From an uncultured archaeon (lineage in GTDB: Archaea; Nanobdellota; Nanobdellia; Pacearchaeales; GW2011-AR1): a stretch of DNA of 48,227 nucleotides. The notes under the pieces are model-generated. The model saw only the letters and a list, made by a program, of their open reading frames with translations, had not been told where the DNA came from and ran no database searches. This document shows, piece after piece, positions 1 to 7,836 of the stretch (position 1 is the first letter of the stretch; every line of letters starts with the position of its first letter). Location of the stretch: assembly GCA_903866625.1 (NCBI GenBank), contig CAIPOI010000001.1, forward strand, positions 1 to 48,227, read 5' to 3'. The translations under genes and the position numbers were made by a program.

Positions 1-71
1 AAAACTCCTGCTTCTGGAAAAGCTAAATCTTTTGGTACTAATTTTATTCCGCTAAATTGTGCTTTTATCAT
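1..71 (-). CDS. N-terminal fragment of a leftward protein, runs off the window
   Basis: An ATG at 69-71 on the minus strand opens a frame that stays open to the window edge, giving MIKAQFSGIKLVPKDLAFPE and a few more residues. A good archaeal TATA box lies about 26 nt upstream of the ATG, which supports a real, probably leaderless start. Too little of the protein is present to assign a family. Confidence 0.5.
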   Translation of the reverse strand, partial: MIKAQFSGIKLVPKDLAFPEAGV

Positions 72-90
72 AATTAACCTAGAAAAACCC

Positions 91-102
91 TATTTATAAA
101 GC
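91..102 (-). promoter_or_regulatory. TATA box for the leftward gene at the window edge
   Basis: On the minus strand this reads GCTTTATAAATA, centred about 26 nt upstream of the ATG at 71. That is the spacing expected for a leaderless archaeal transcript. It lies back to back with a rightward TATA box at 152-163. Confidence 0.55.
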
Positions 103-151
103 TTTCTATTGTGTTGTAATCTACTAGGAGTAACAAATAGCCTAATCAACC

Positions 152-163
152 CTTTATAAATAC
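152..163 (+). promoter_or_regulatory. TATA box facing right into a gene-poor stretch
   Basis: CTTTATAAATAC, the same consensus as the strong promoters in this window. Transcription would begin near 178-188. The only reading frame there is a 14-codon one (177-221), so the product could be a micropeptide or an RNA. Confidence 0.4.
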
Positions 164-527
164 ACAGGTGAAAAAAATGTTAACCTTTTTTGTATCATTT
201 TATTCACTAGGACATTTATAATGATAAAATAACAAATTAAAACATATACAGGATTGATACAAGAAGTATAAAAAGAAAAAGAGTATTATGGCTATAACTA
301 AACTTGGAAAAAAATCAAAAATAATCAATTAAAACACGTCCTCCTCGTCGAAAGATTGTAACTACTTGCCTTCATTTTTTGTAAAAATAGGTATATCTCA
401 TCAGATTTTGCATGAATTTACAAAATTTTCTAAGAGCTTGTTTAATTAGTCTTTTGACTAGATTATACTAGGGTTTAAACAACCGATAGAAAAAAGCGGT
501 GTGAAGAAGAGATGATAACACCGCAAA
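164..527. other. Stretch without a recognisable gene
   Basis: No frame longer than about 15 codons looks real here. A second weak TATA-like site (AGTATAAAAAG near 266) precedes another 14-codon frame at 288. Two hairpins are visible: TAGTC-TTTT-GACTA at 447-460 and the longer-looped one at 496-524. I do not recognise any RNA family. Confidence 0.4.
496..524. repeat. Inverted repeat GCGGTGT/ACACCGC just before a small ORF
   Basis: Two perfect 7-bp arms separated by 15 nt end 3 nt before the ATG at 528. The arms are GC-rich in a very AT-rich stretch. It could be an operator or an RNA hairpin in a leader; the sequence does not decide between them. Confidence 0.4.
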
Positions 528-683
528 ATGGAAGAAAACAAAAACGAAATAAGAACAATAAATCAAGAGGTTAAACTAGAGAATGCTCTCCCAAAATTTA
601 TAGAGCCCGAATGGATGAAGATACTTCGAGGAATCTTGGAGCAAAAAACATTAACGAAAACTATAAAAACCCCCAATGCCTAA
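528..683 (+). CDS. Small hypothetical protein (51 aa)
   Basis: A 51-codon frame starting ATG GAA GAA AAC, with an acidic N-terminus, a central segment PKFIEPEWMKILRGILEQK that would form a helix, and a basic tail. There is no clear ribosome binding site; a TTTAAAC element lies about 50 nt upstream. It matches no family I know. Its isolation in a gene-poor stretch could mean it is the remnant of a longer gene. Confidence 0.3.
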   Translation: MEENKNEIRTINQEVKLENALPKFIEPEWMKILRGILEQKTLTKTIKTPNA

Positions 684-699
684 AATAGCCATGATAACT

Positions 700-930
700 T
701 CACAAATGAATTTGACAAAAACACCGTCTATAACTGAGCGTTATTTTTGTTACACTAAAACTAGGATTTGTCGGCATTAATAGAGAAATAAAAATCAAAC
801 CTAGTTTAAACTTTTTTTTAATAAATAATATATTCGCTCGCCTCTCAGCTCGCTCACAAGTTTCTTGCTCGATAGACTGCATAAATTCATCTACCTCGCT
901 GATTAATATTAATAATTTGGATTTAGGCAA
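700..930 (-). CDS. Doubtful hypothetical protein (76 aa)
   Basis: The first half looks coding, with acidic and basic residues alternating (ISEVDEFMQSIEQETCERAE). The second half becomes hydrophobic and irregular. No promoter or ribosome binding site is evident and no family is recognised. It may be a decayed gene or a chance frame between 684 and the tRNA at 1025. Confidence 0.2.
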   Translation of the reverse strand: MPKSKLLILISEVDEFMQSIEQETCERAERRANILFIKKKFKLGLIFISLLMPTNPSFSVTKITLSYRRCFCQIHL

Positions 931-1024
931 TCGTAATACGAGATTTTTTAAGTTTTGTTTGGATTTTGAGTTTGTTTCAACTAAGAAACCTTTTAAAACA
1001 CTTTCTTCTTTAAATAAATGTAAT

Positions 1025-1096
1025 GGCGATTGTAGTTTAACGGTAGAATACGAGACTGTGGCTCTTGGGACGAGGGTTCGACTCCCTCCTTTCGCT
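1025..1096 (+). tRNA. tRNA-His (GUG), acceptor stem imperfect
   Basis: The anticodon arm is CGAGA-CTGTGGC-TCTTG with anticodon GTG at 1058-1060. The T arm is GAGGG-TTCGACT-CCCTC and the D arm is GTTT/GAAT with GG in its loop. A G at 1025 can serve as the G-1 typical of tRNA-His. The acceptor pairs GCGATTG with CTTTCGC, leaving two adjacent U-U mismatches (5-68 and 6-67), and position 73 is T rather than the usual archaeal C. CCA is not encoded. It lies upstream of the operon that ends in hisS. It may be functional, edited or decaying. Confidence 0.7.
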
Positions 1097-1134
1097 TTTG
1101 AGTTTTTAGGAGTTTAACATGGTAGCGAAAAGCT

Positions 1135-1824
1135 GTGATTATATTCATAAGGTCTAAATTTTTAGTTATTTCAAGTTTTGCTAAAGATATTCTTATAAGA
1201 GAAAATAATTTAGAAATTAGAGAAGGTGGTCCTGCAAAATTTATAAAACAAGTATTAAATAACCTAAAAATATCCTATAAACTCGCTTTTTCTAAAAAAG
1301 CTATAGTTGAGATAGATATGAGGAAGGGTTTAGAAATTGGCAGAATAAAAAAAGTATATGCTATAAAATCCGCAAAATTTAATGGACCTGTTTTGGTATC
1401 TACTCTCCTTGACGAGTTTAAGTTAAAAACTCTAGGTACATTTAATTGCTTAGATGTGCAGGGCTATGTTAGAGATGGCAAAATTTTTGGAAAAAAGAAA
1501 AAATTTTATTCTAATGAATTAAACAAATTTGATATTATTAAGGCTACAAAAGAAGAGAATAATTACCTTGAATTAAAAAATTTTAAAGGATTACTGATAA
1601 TAACTGATGGCAAATATGGTTTTTCAATAAAATCTGGTAAAAATAAATATAAATTCCGAGTAAAACCTGTGAGATGTAAAGAAACTATAGGTGCTGGAGA
1701 CACTTTTTTTGCTTATTTTTGTGTTAGTTACTATATTAACCGAGATATAATAAAAAGTGCCAAATTTGCTCGATTACTCACTTATAGATTCCTTAAAACT
1801 AAATATCTGTCTAATTTAAAATGA
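1135..1824 (+). CDS. PfkB/ribokinase-family sugar kinase, short form
   Basis: The C-terminal signature IGAGDTFFAYF contains the GAGD anion hole and catalytic Asp of the PfkB family. The N-terminus (KFLVISSFAKDIL, then EGGPAKFI) and the middle stretch FNCLDVQGYVR also match archaeal PfkB-type kinases. At 229 aa it is shorter than the usual 280-320. Expected role: ATP-dependent phosphorylation of a sugar or nucleoside; the substrate cannot be read. The start is uncertain: GTG 1135 is the only reasonable in-frame start, while a better-placed ATG at 1119 behind TTAGGAG is in another frame and stops after 12 codons, so a frameshift near 1150 is possible. It overlaps the next gene by 4 nt. Confidence 0.65.
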   Translation: MIIFIRSKFLVISSFAKDILIRENNLEIREGGPAKFIKQVLNNLKISYKLAFSKKAIVEIDMRKGLEIGRIKKVYAIKSAKFNGPVLVSTLLDEFKLKTLGTFNCLDVQGYVRDGKIFGKKKKFYSNELNKFDIIKATKEENNYLELKNFKGLLIITDGKYGFSIKSGKNKYKFRVKPVRCKETIGAGDTFFAYFCVSYYINRDIIKSAKFARLLTYRFLKTKYLSNLK

Positions 1825-2357
1825 GAAAATTACAAATAGGAGTAATGGGAAGTGCAGCAGATTTAAAATATAGCTGGGAAGCCAAAAAGGCTGCTGAAGA
1901 ATTAGGAAAATTAATTGCAGAGTCAGGTAATATAACTGTATTTGGAGCCGAGAAAGATTGTGATAGCTTATCTACTTGTGCTTCTCGTGGTGCTAAAAGT
2001 GTTAGTGGCTTGACTGTGGGAGTAACCTATGGCAAGGGCAAAGAGATTTATGATAAAGATACTACGGATGTTATTGTTGTAAGCGGTCTTGAAAGGGGTG
2101 GCGGAAGAGAGTTTGTACTTGTTAATAGTTGTGATGCTATTATTTCAGTTAGTGGGGGTTCTGGAACACTTAATGAACTAGCTGTAGCTTATCAATTGAA
2201 TATTCCCATTGTCGCACTTACTGGTTTTGGTGGTTGGAGTGATAAACTTGCAGGTAGTTTTATTGATGCGAGAAATCGAAGAAAAGTTCTATCTGCTCAA
2301 ACCCCTAAAGAAGCAGTGGAGTTAGCAATTAAACTTGCAGAAGAAACCTTAAAATGA
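1821..2357 (+). CDS. LOG-like / TIGR00725-type Rossmann protein
   Basis: This is a 178-aa single-domain protein. The N-terminus (LQIGVMGSAAD) is a nucleotide-binding strand-loop. The segment ISVSGGSGTLNELAVAY corresponds to the PGGxGTxxE motif of the LOG/lysine-decarboxylase-like family, here with Ser in place of Pro and with the Glu kept. LOG enzymes release bases from nucleoside 5'-monophosphates; archaeal TIGR00725 members are mostly uncharacterised. The gene sits between a sugar kinase and a hydrolase with 4-nt overlaps on both sides, so the three are very likely translated from one message. Confidence 0.7.
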   Translation: MRKLQIGVMGSAADLKYSWEAKKAAEELGKLIAESGNITVFGAEKDCDSLSTCASRGAKSVSGLTVGVTYGKGKEIYDKDTTDVIVVSGLERGGGREFVLVNSCDAIISVSGGSGTLNELAVAYQLNIPIVALTGFGGWSDKLAGSFIDARNRRKVLSAQTPKEAVELAIKLAEETLK

Positions 2358-3226
2358 CAAATATAAAACTGATAGAAAAGAATGGTAAAAAACCCGGTAA
2401 AACTGTAGTTTTACTTGCAGGAATACATGGCAATGAGGTTTGTGGTGTTAAGGCGTTTGATGAACTTATTCCCAAAATAGAAATTGAGAGTGGGAAAGTA
2501 ATATTTATCTATGCTAATCTTGAAGCAATTGAGAAAAATAAAAGGCAAATTGAATATAATTTAAATCGTTGTTTTTTAAAAGAACAGACCAAAATTATGG
2601 CTGAAAGTTTAGAAGGAAAAACAGCTAAAGAAATAATACCCTATCTAGAAAGAGCTGATTTAATGTTGGATCTACACGCGAGTTTCACAAAAGATTCTAT
2701 ACCTTTTGTAATATGCGACGAAAAACAGCTAGGTAATGCAAACATATTTGATAGCAAAATAGTTAGTTATAACTGGGATCCGTTTGAACCTGGCTCTACA
2801 GATTATTATATGAATCTGCAAAATAAACCTGGATTTTGTTTTGAATGTGGTTATTTTGGTGATAAAAAAAGTTTTGAAAGAGCAAAAAATGCTGTTTTAG
2901 ATTTTCTAATTTTTTCAGGCAATATTAGTGGAGCTCTATTTAAAAAAAACAATCAAAGAATAATAAGAATAAAAGGTATTTATAAGAATACTATAGGTTC
3001 ATTTAAAAAAATAGAGTATAAACCAGATTTCTGGATAGCTGAAAAGAACTCTAAAATAGGAACTGATGGTGAGAAGGATGTTTTCATTAATGCCGGAGAA
3101 ATTATTCTTTTCTTAGTGGATAATGAAAAATTAAATGAAGAATGCTTTTTGGTTGCAGAAGAAACCTTAATAAATAAACAAAACCTAACTAAAAATAAGA
3201 AAGAGGAAAAGCAAAATGGCATTTGA
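2354..3226 (+). CDS. Aspartoacylase/succinylglutamate desuccinylase-family zinc hydrolase
   Basis: The first zinc-ligand motif GIHGNE gives His25 and Glu28. The NLNR segment (YNLNRCF) and LDLHAS with the third ligand His follow in the order seen in M14-like AspA/AstE enzymes. The C-terminal third (VFINAGEIILFL) resembles the small beta domain that follows the catalytic domain in this family. Expected reaction: hydrolysis of an N-acyl or peptide-like amide; the substrate is unknown. It overlaps the upstream gene by 4 nt and hisS by 11 nt. Confidence 0.75.
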   Translation: MTNIKLIEKNGKKPGKTVVLLAGIHGNEVCGVKAFDELIPKIEIESGKVIFIYANLEAIEKNKRQIEYNLNRCFLKEQTKIMAESLEGKTAKEIIPYLERADLMLDLHASFTKDSIPFVICDEKQLGNANIFDSKIVSYNWDPFEPGSTDYYMNLQNKPGFCFECGYFGDKKSFERAKNAVLDFLIFSGNISGALFKKNNQRIIRIKGIYKNTIGSFKKIEYKPDFWIAEKNSKIGTDGEKDVFINAGEIILFLVDNEKLNEECFLVAEETLINKQNLTKNKKEEKQNGI

Positions 3227-4370
3227 AGCAGTAAAAGGATTTAGAGATATTGAAGGCGAGAAAGCTCAGAGAAAGATAGAAATAAGAAATATAATTGAGC
3301 AAATATTTAGGAGTTATGGCTTTCAAGCAGTTGAAACTCCTCTAATAGAACAAGAAGATTTTGTTAAGGGCAACAATCAGAATGATGAAGCGGTTAGTGA
3401 TATTTTTAAGCTTAAAGATAGGGGTGAAAGAAAACTTGCTTTGCGTTATGAATTTACTTTTCAACTGAAGAGACTTGCTCAAAATAAAAAACTTCCTTAT
3501 AAAAGATATCAGGTTGGCGAGGTTTTTAGAGATGAGCCTGTTGCTGAGAATAGATGGAGACAGTTTACTCAGTGCGATGTTGATATTATAGGGAGCTCGA
3601 TAAAAGATGAAGCAGAAATTCTTAGTATTGCTTCAAAAGTTCTTGAAGAACTTGGAATAGACTTTGCGATTAATATTAACAATAGAAAACTTCTTAATGA
3701 AATTATGGAAAAAGCAGGGATTTCTAAGGATAAAGAAGCTGTAATTAGAGAAATAGATAAACTTGACAAACTATCTGAAAAAGAAGTTCGTGATAATTTA
3801 AAAAAGTATAAGGCAGAAAAATTATTAGAGATATTTAATAAAAAAGAAAAGGATTTTGAAAAATATGAAAACTATAAAGAAATAAAAGCATTAAAAGAAG
3901 CATGTAAGAATTATGGAGTTGAAGTAAGTTTTCAACCAACTCTTGCAAGAGGTTTAAGTTATTATAACGGGAGCGTTTTTGAGATAAAAACTAAAGAAGT
4001 AAAGCAAACTATAACTGCCGGAGGCAGTTATCTTGTTAATGGCATTCAATCAACAGGAATAAGTTTTGGTTTGGATAGACTTGAAGTTCTTGCAAAATTA
4101 AAATCTCAAAATAAAAAGGTGGTAATAATATCTTTTGAGCAAGACAAGAAATCTATTGAACTAGCTGAGAAGCTAAGAAAAAATAATGTGATTTGTTCTG
4201 TTATGTATGGTAAGCCTACAAAAGCTCTTGAATATGCTAATGCTTACTCTATAGAAAATGCTGTTTTCATCGGCGAAGATGAGATAAAAAAGAAAAAATT
4301 CAAGTTTAAGAATCTTAAAACTGGCAAAGAAGAATTTTTGAGTGAGAAAGATATTTTAGAAATGTTTTGA
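3216..4370 (+). CDS. hisS: Histidyl-tRNA synthetase
   Basis: This class II synthetase charges tRNA-His. Motif 1 lies in residues 1-40 (VKGFRDIEGE, then a helix ending ETPLIE). Motif 2 is near residues 95-125 (VGEVFRDEPVAENRWRQFTQ). The histidine-binding signature is LARGLSYYNGSVFEI near 242, and motif 3 is ISFGLDRLE near 282. The C-terminal ~75 residues form a short anticodon-binding domain. At 384 aa it is on the short side. It is the last gene of a four-gene overlapping operon, and a tRNA-His gene lies upstream of that operon. Confidence 0.93.
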   Translation: MAFEAVKGFRDIEGEKAQRKIEIRNIIEQIFRSYGFQAVETPLIEQEDFVKGNNQNDEAVSDIFKLKDRGERKLALRYEFTFQLKRLAQNKKLPYKRYQVGEVFRDEPVAENRWRQFTQCDVDIIGSSIKDEAEILSIASKVLEELGIDFAININNRKLLNEIMEKAGISKDKEAVIREIDKLDKLSEKEVRDNLKKYKAEKLLEIFNKKEKDFEKYENYKEIKALKEACKNYGVEVSFQPTLARGLSYYNGSVFEIKTKEVKQTITAGGSYLVNGIQSTGISFGLDRLEVLAKLKSQNKKVVIISFEQDKKSIELAEKLRKNNVICSVMYGKPTKALEYANAYSIENAVFIGEDEIKKKKFKFKNLKTGKEEFLSEKDILEMF

Positions 4371-4401
4371 TAAAATCATAAATTATACTAGCCAAAGAAA
4401 A

Positions 4402-4905
4402 TTATTTTCTTCCAGTTAAAGCTAAATATGCTTTAGTTTCTTCTACTAAACCCTGTATATCATCTACAAGTTTATCTTCATAGGAACTTTTTGTTTCTTT
4501 TATGAGATATTTATCATATAGTGCTCTTAAGAACTTCCATATGGGTTTGCTAGTCCATTTTTCCTCGTAGTCTTTAGTTATGGTTGCTTTGTAAGCTATT
4601 TCAAACTGACCCTTATTCATCTTTTTTTTAGCACCATCAATTTCTACTTCTACAGAAGTCATGCCTACAATTTGCCAGTTAGCTTTTATTTTATATTTGA
4701 AATAATCAGTAACTTTTTTTGAAGCTTCCCATTCAATTTCAATTTCTTTAGCCCCACCGGCACCTATATTTTCTTTATAGCTGTTCTCACTTAAACCATA
4801 ACCATTATCGGAAAACCAACTAGAAAGAACTGCGTAAATTCCCTTAAAATCCCAAACTCCACTGTGCTTAACTTTTGTGCTAAATACTTTATCTTCTTCT
4901 GCCAT
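4402..4905 (-). CDS. Hypothetical protein (167 aa)
   Basis: No family recognised. It is a soluble alpha/beta protein rich in Lys, Glu and Trp (WDFKGIYAVLSSWF near the N-terminus, a beta-rich middle, then a helical C-terminal third). No signal or membrane segment is seen. A TGTTTAAATAG promoter element lies about 35 nt upstream. It is convergent with hisS, 31 nt away, with no clear terminator between them. Confidence 0.75.
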   Translation of the reverse strand: MAEEDKVFSTKVKHSGVWDFKGIYAVLSSWFSDNGYGLSENSYKENIGAGGAKEIEIEWEASKKVTDYFKYKIKANWQIVGMTSVEVEIDGAKKKMNKGQFEIAYKATITKDYEEKWTSKPIWKFLRALYDKYLIKETKSSYEDKLVDDIQGLVEETKAYLALTGRK

Positions 4906-5012
4906 CTTTTATTATGTATTATTTAGTAAAAATAGCTATTTAAACATTTTTATTGGTTATACTTTGTTATAATAATCTTTAAAAGTCAGTATATTGTTGA
5001 TATTTTGTAAAC

Positions 5013-5417
5013 ATGGGGAATAAAAAATCCACAAAAATTCCAAGAGTGCCTACAAGTCGATTAGTTAGAACTTTTCCCCCAGATTATGGATTGGGCGGGT
5101 GTCATATGACTGCTCTTCCTAATTATGCTACTTTTATTCGTAAACTATATTCAAATACAAAAACTCCCCAACAAATAATATCTTTTCTTGAAGAATCTGC
5201 CCAAGCGTCAAATGATTTTATAGTAAAATATCAGGCAATCTTAGAATTTGGAAGAGAGTGGGAAACTAGAAATGGAAATACAAAACTCGCAAGAAAATGC
5301 TATAATGAGATGGTGGCTATATGCGATAGACATCAACAACCCGGAATGGTTGCTTTATTGGATGATTTATCGGGTAAATTTCCTTATTTACCAAGATATG
5401 AAATAAAAAGTAAGTAA
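5013..5417 (+). CDS. Small helical orphan upstream of the thermosome
   Basis: The protein is 134 aa with a basic, Pro-rich N-terminus and then helices resembling a TPR-like repeat (IVKYQAILEFGREWETRNG followed by KLARKCYNEMVAICDRHQ). A TATA element ATCTTTAAAAGT at 4975-4987 supports the ATG at 5013; ATG 5106 is an alternative. It is the first of four co-directional genes ending in the thermosome. Function unknown. Confidence 0.7.
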   Translation: MGNKKSTKIPRVPTSRLVRTFPPDYGLGGCHMTALPNYATFIRKLYSNTKTPQQIISFLEESAQASNDFIVKYQAILEFGREWETRNGNTKLARKCYNEMVAICDRHQQPGMVALLDDLSGKFPYLPRYEIKSK

Positions 5418-5426
5418 GAAATTAAT

Positions 5427-5735
5427 ATGACAAAAAGAGAACTTCAAGTAGGTAGAATAACTTTTAATCCTCAAATTAGAGATAGAGTGTATGGGCCTCA
5501 AGGCAAGGTTATAATGCTTGAAGATATGCCAGGAGTTCAGGCTCTTACAGATAAGGCAGTGCAGGATACTTGCTCTTTCTTTGCTTATTATGATGTTGTT
5601 AGAGGTTTAGTTAAAAATGCTAGAAAAGGTGATAGAAAAAGAGCTTATGAAGAAATGCAAGCCTTACAGAAAAAATATCCGCGAAATAATGTTTTAAAAA
5701 ATAAACTTGATGATGCTAAAGAATATTTAATATGA
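5427..5735 (+). CDS. Small helical orphan (102 aa) in the thermosome operon
   Basis: No family recognised. The second half (VRGLVKNARKGDRKRAYEE, then MQALQKKYPRN) looks like a TPR-type helical pair, as does the upstream neighbour. It begins 10 nt after the previous gene and overlaps the next by 4 nt, so it should be co-expressed with both. Confidence 0.7.
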   Translation: MTKRELQVGRITFNPQIRDRVYGPQGKVIMLEDMPGVQALTDKAVQDTCSFFAYYDVVRGLVKNARKGDRKRAYEEMQALQKKYPRNNVLKNKLDDAKEYLI

Positions 5736-6166
5736 CAAGACAAAAAAAGACTACAAACCCTATAAATCCTGAAGCAGCAAGAAAAAGAGAGTTAGCACTT
5801 ATTGATGCTGGTCGAGCTTTTCAATCAGGTTTAGAGATTACTGAAAGGGTTAATACCCAACCTGTTGTTTTACTTAGGGATAGTGAGCTTGATGCCCTTA
5901 GATGCGCGATTTGGGTTGGAAAAAAATATAGAGAACTTATAGATTTTACACTACCTAATAACCGCGTTGTATCCCCATTTATGGGGGCTATATACAAGAA
6001 TATGATAACAACTCTGGATTTTTATTCAAGTAGAAAAACTTTTGAAAGAGCAGTAGAGCATTTTAGGGGTCTTAAATTAAGTCCAAGAATATTTGATCAG
6101 GATTCACCCTATAGAGAACAGTTAAAACAGGCAAGAATTAAAAGAAAGAAACAAGATTACAGATAA
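5732..6166 (+). CDS. Orphan protein (144 aa) directly before the thermosome
   Basis: Mostly helical and basic, with a Lys/Arg-rich C-terminus (ARIKRKKQDYR). No motif is recognised. It starts with a 4-nt overlap on the upstream gene and stops 3 nt before the thermosome ATG, an arrangement that suggests translational coupling with the chaperonin. Confidence 0.7.
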   Translation: MTRQKKTTNPINPEAARKRELALIDAGRAFQSGLEITERVNTQPVVLLRDSELDALRCAIWVGKKYRELIDFTLPNNRVVSPFMGAIYKNMITTLDFYSSRKTFERAVEHFRGLKLSPRIFDQDSPYREQLKQARIKRKKQDYR

Positions 6167-6168
6167 AT

Positions 6169-7791
6169 ATGACAAACGAAAAACAGCCAATATATGTAAT
6201 GCCTGAAAATACTCAGAGAACTCTTGGCAGAGATGCTCAAAGAAATAATATTCTTGCTGCAAAAGTTGTAGCAGATTGTGTTAAAACAACTCTTGGACCT
6301 AAAGGCATGGATAAAATGCTTGTAGATGCTATGGGTAATATTGTAATCACTAATGATGGAGTTACTATACTCAGAGAAATGGAAATAGAACATCCTGCTG
6401 CAAAAATGATGGTAGATATTGCTAAGACTCAAGAATCAGAAGTCGGAGATGGAACCACTACTGCTGTTCTTCTTGCTGGAAGACTTTTGGAATATGCAGA
6501 AACATTATTAGATATGAAGATACACCCAACAGTTATAATAAAAGGATATAAGTTAGCAGCAAAAGAGGCTGAAAAAATACTTAATGAATTAGGAATTGCA
6601 GTAAATTATGACCGCGATGATATTTTAAGATATGTTGCTATGACTGCCATGACTGGCAAAGGTGCAGAAAATGATAAAGAAAAACTTGCAGATTTAGTTG
6701 TTAGAGCAGTAAAAAAAACTTATGATAAAAATAATAAAACAATAAATTTTGAAGATATAAAAATAGAAAAATCTAAAGGTCAAGCCATAGAGAATTCTGA
6801 ACTTATTGAGGGTTTAGTAATAGATAAGTCTAGAGTTTCTATTGAGATGCCTCAAAAAGTGGAGAATGCAAGAATCGCTTTAGTTGATTTTGCTTTAGAA
6901 GTTAAAAATCCTGAAGGTGAAACAAGAATTTCTATTTCTAGCCCCGAACAATTACAAAGTTTTGTAGATAGGGAAGAAAAATTGCTTAGAGAGATGACTC
7001 AAAAAATTATTTCTTCTGGAGCTAATGTTGTTTTCTGTCAGCGAGGCATAGATGAAGTTGCTCAGTATTATCTTGCTAAAAATAATATCTATGCTTGCAG
7101 AAGAGTTTCAAAGAGTGATATGGAAAAACTTTCTCGAGCAACGGGCGCACATATTATTAGTAGTTTGAGTGAGTTAACAAGTTCTTGTTTGGGAAAAGCA
7201 AGAATTGTAAGAGAAGTTATTAGTGCTGAAGATAAGCTTACTTATGTTGAAGGATGTGAAAATCCAAAAGCGGTAACAATTCTTATTCATGGTGGGACTG
7301 AGCATGTTATTGACGAAATTGAAAGAGCAATTCGAGATGGTTTAGGAGATATTTCAAGTGTGCTTAATCAGGGTAAAATTGTTGCGGGGGCTGGAGCAGT
7401 AGAAGTAGAGTTATCAAAAAAACTAAGAGAGTTTAGCAATAAACTTGGTGGAAGAGAGCAGTTAGCAATTGAGCAATTTGCTCGAGCTTTAGAAGCAATT
7501 CCAAGTACGCTTGCAGAAAATGCAGGATTAGACCCGATTGATATTGTTACTGAATTAAAAGCAAGACATGATAAGGGTGAGAAATATGCAGGAGTAAATC
7601 TTTTAACTAATAAAATAGAAAATGCTTTAGAAGCAGGAGTTATAGAGCCTCTTAAGACTAAGACTCAGGCAATATCCAGTGCTAGTGAGGTTGCTATGAT
7701 GATTCTTAGAATCGATGATGTTTTAGCTTCAAATCCTCAAAAAAGTAATAAGAATAGTTCTATGCTTCAGAGTATGAATGAAGAGTTTTAA
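6169..7791 (+). CDS. thsA: Thermosome subunit (group II chaperonin)
   Basis: ATP-driven cytosolic protein-folding chamber subunit. The nucleotide-site motifs are in the expected order: [12 protein letters not shown] (40-51), NDGVTIL (62-68) and GDGTT (93-97, with catalytic Asp94). The later equatorial part includes [10 protein letters not shown] and [13 protein letters not shown]. Length 540 aa is normal. The C-terminus ends SMNEEF and lacks the Gly-Met-rich tail common in thermosomes. The gene closes an operon with three small orphan proteins. The thsA symbol is generic, as this is the only subunit in the window. Confidence 0.95.
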   Translation: MTNEKQPIYVMPENTQRTLGRDAQRNNILAAKVVADCVKTTLGPKGMDKMLVDAMGNIVITNDGVTILREMEIEHPAAKMMVDIAKTQESEVGDGTTTAVLLAGRLLEYAETLLDMKIHPTVIIKGYKLAAKEAEKILNELGIAVNYDRDDILRYVAMTAMTGKGAENDKEKLADLVVRAVKKTYDKNNKTINFEDIKIEKSKGQAIENSELIEGLVIDKSRVSIEMPQKVENARIALVDFALEVKNPEGETRISISSPEQLQSFVDREEKLLREMTQKIISSGANVVFCQRGIDEVAQYYLAKNNIYACRRVSKSDMEKLSRATGAHIISSLSELTSSCLGKARIVREVISAEDKLTYVEGCENPKAVTILIHGGTEHVIDEIERAIRDGLGDISSVLNQGKIVAGAGAVEVELSKKLREFSNKLGGREQLAIEQFARALEAIPSTLAENAGLDPIDIVTELKARHDKGEKYAGVNLLTNKIENALEAGVIEPLKTKTQAISSASEVAMMILRIDDVLASNPQKSNKNSSMLQSMNEEF

Positions 7792-7806
7792 ATTAAGGAT
7801 AGATAG

Positions 7807-7815
7807 TTTTATAAT
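7807..7815 (+). promoter_or_regulatory. TATA box setting the start of the next gene
   Basis: TTTTATAAT lies about 26 nt upstream of ATG 7837. This favours 7837 over the in-frame TTG at 7825 and implies a leaderless message. Confidence 0.45.
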
Positions 7816-7836
7816 CCCTTAAAGTTGAGATTTTTT

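Noticed and set aside
1-1100. Integrated element with the tRNA-His 3' end as attachment site
   Set aside because: I found no second copy of the tRNA 3' sequence in the window and no integrase.
917-1117. Open frame of 66 codons on the plus strand
   Set aside because: Its second half is the tRNA-His gene and the protein has no coding character.
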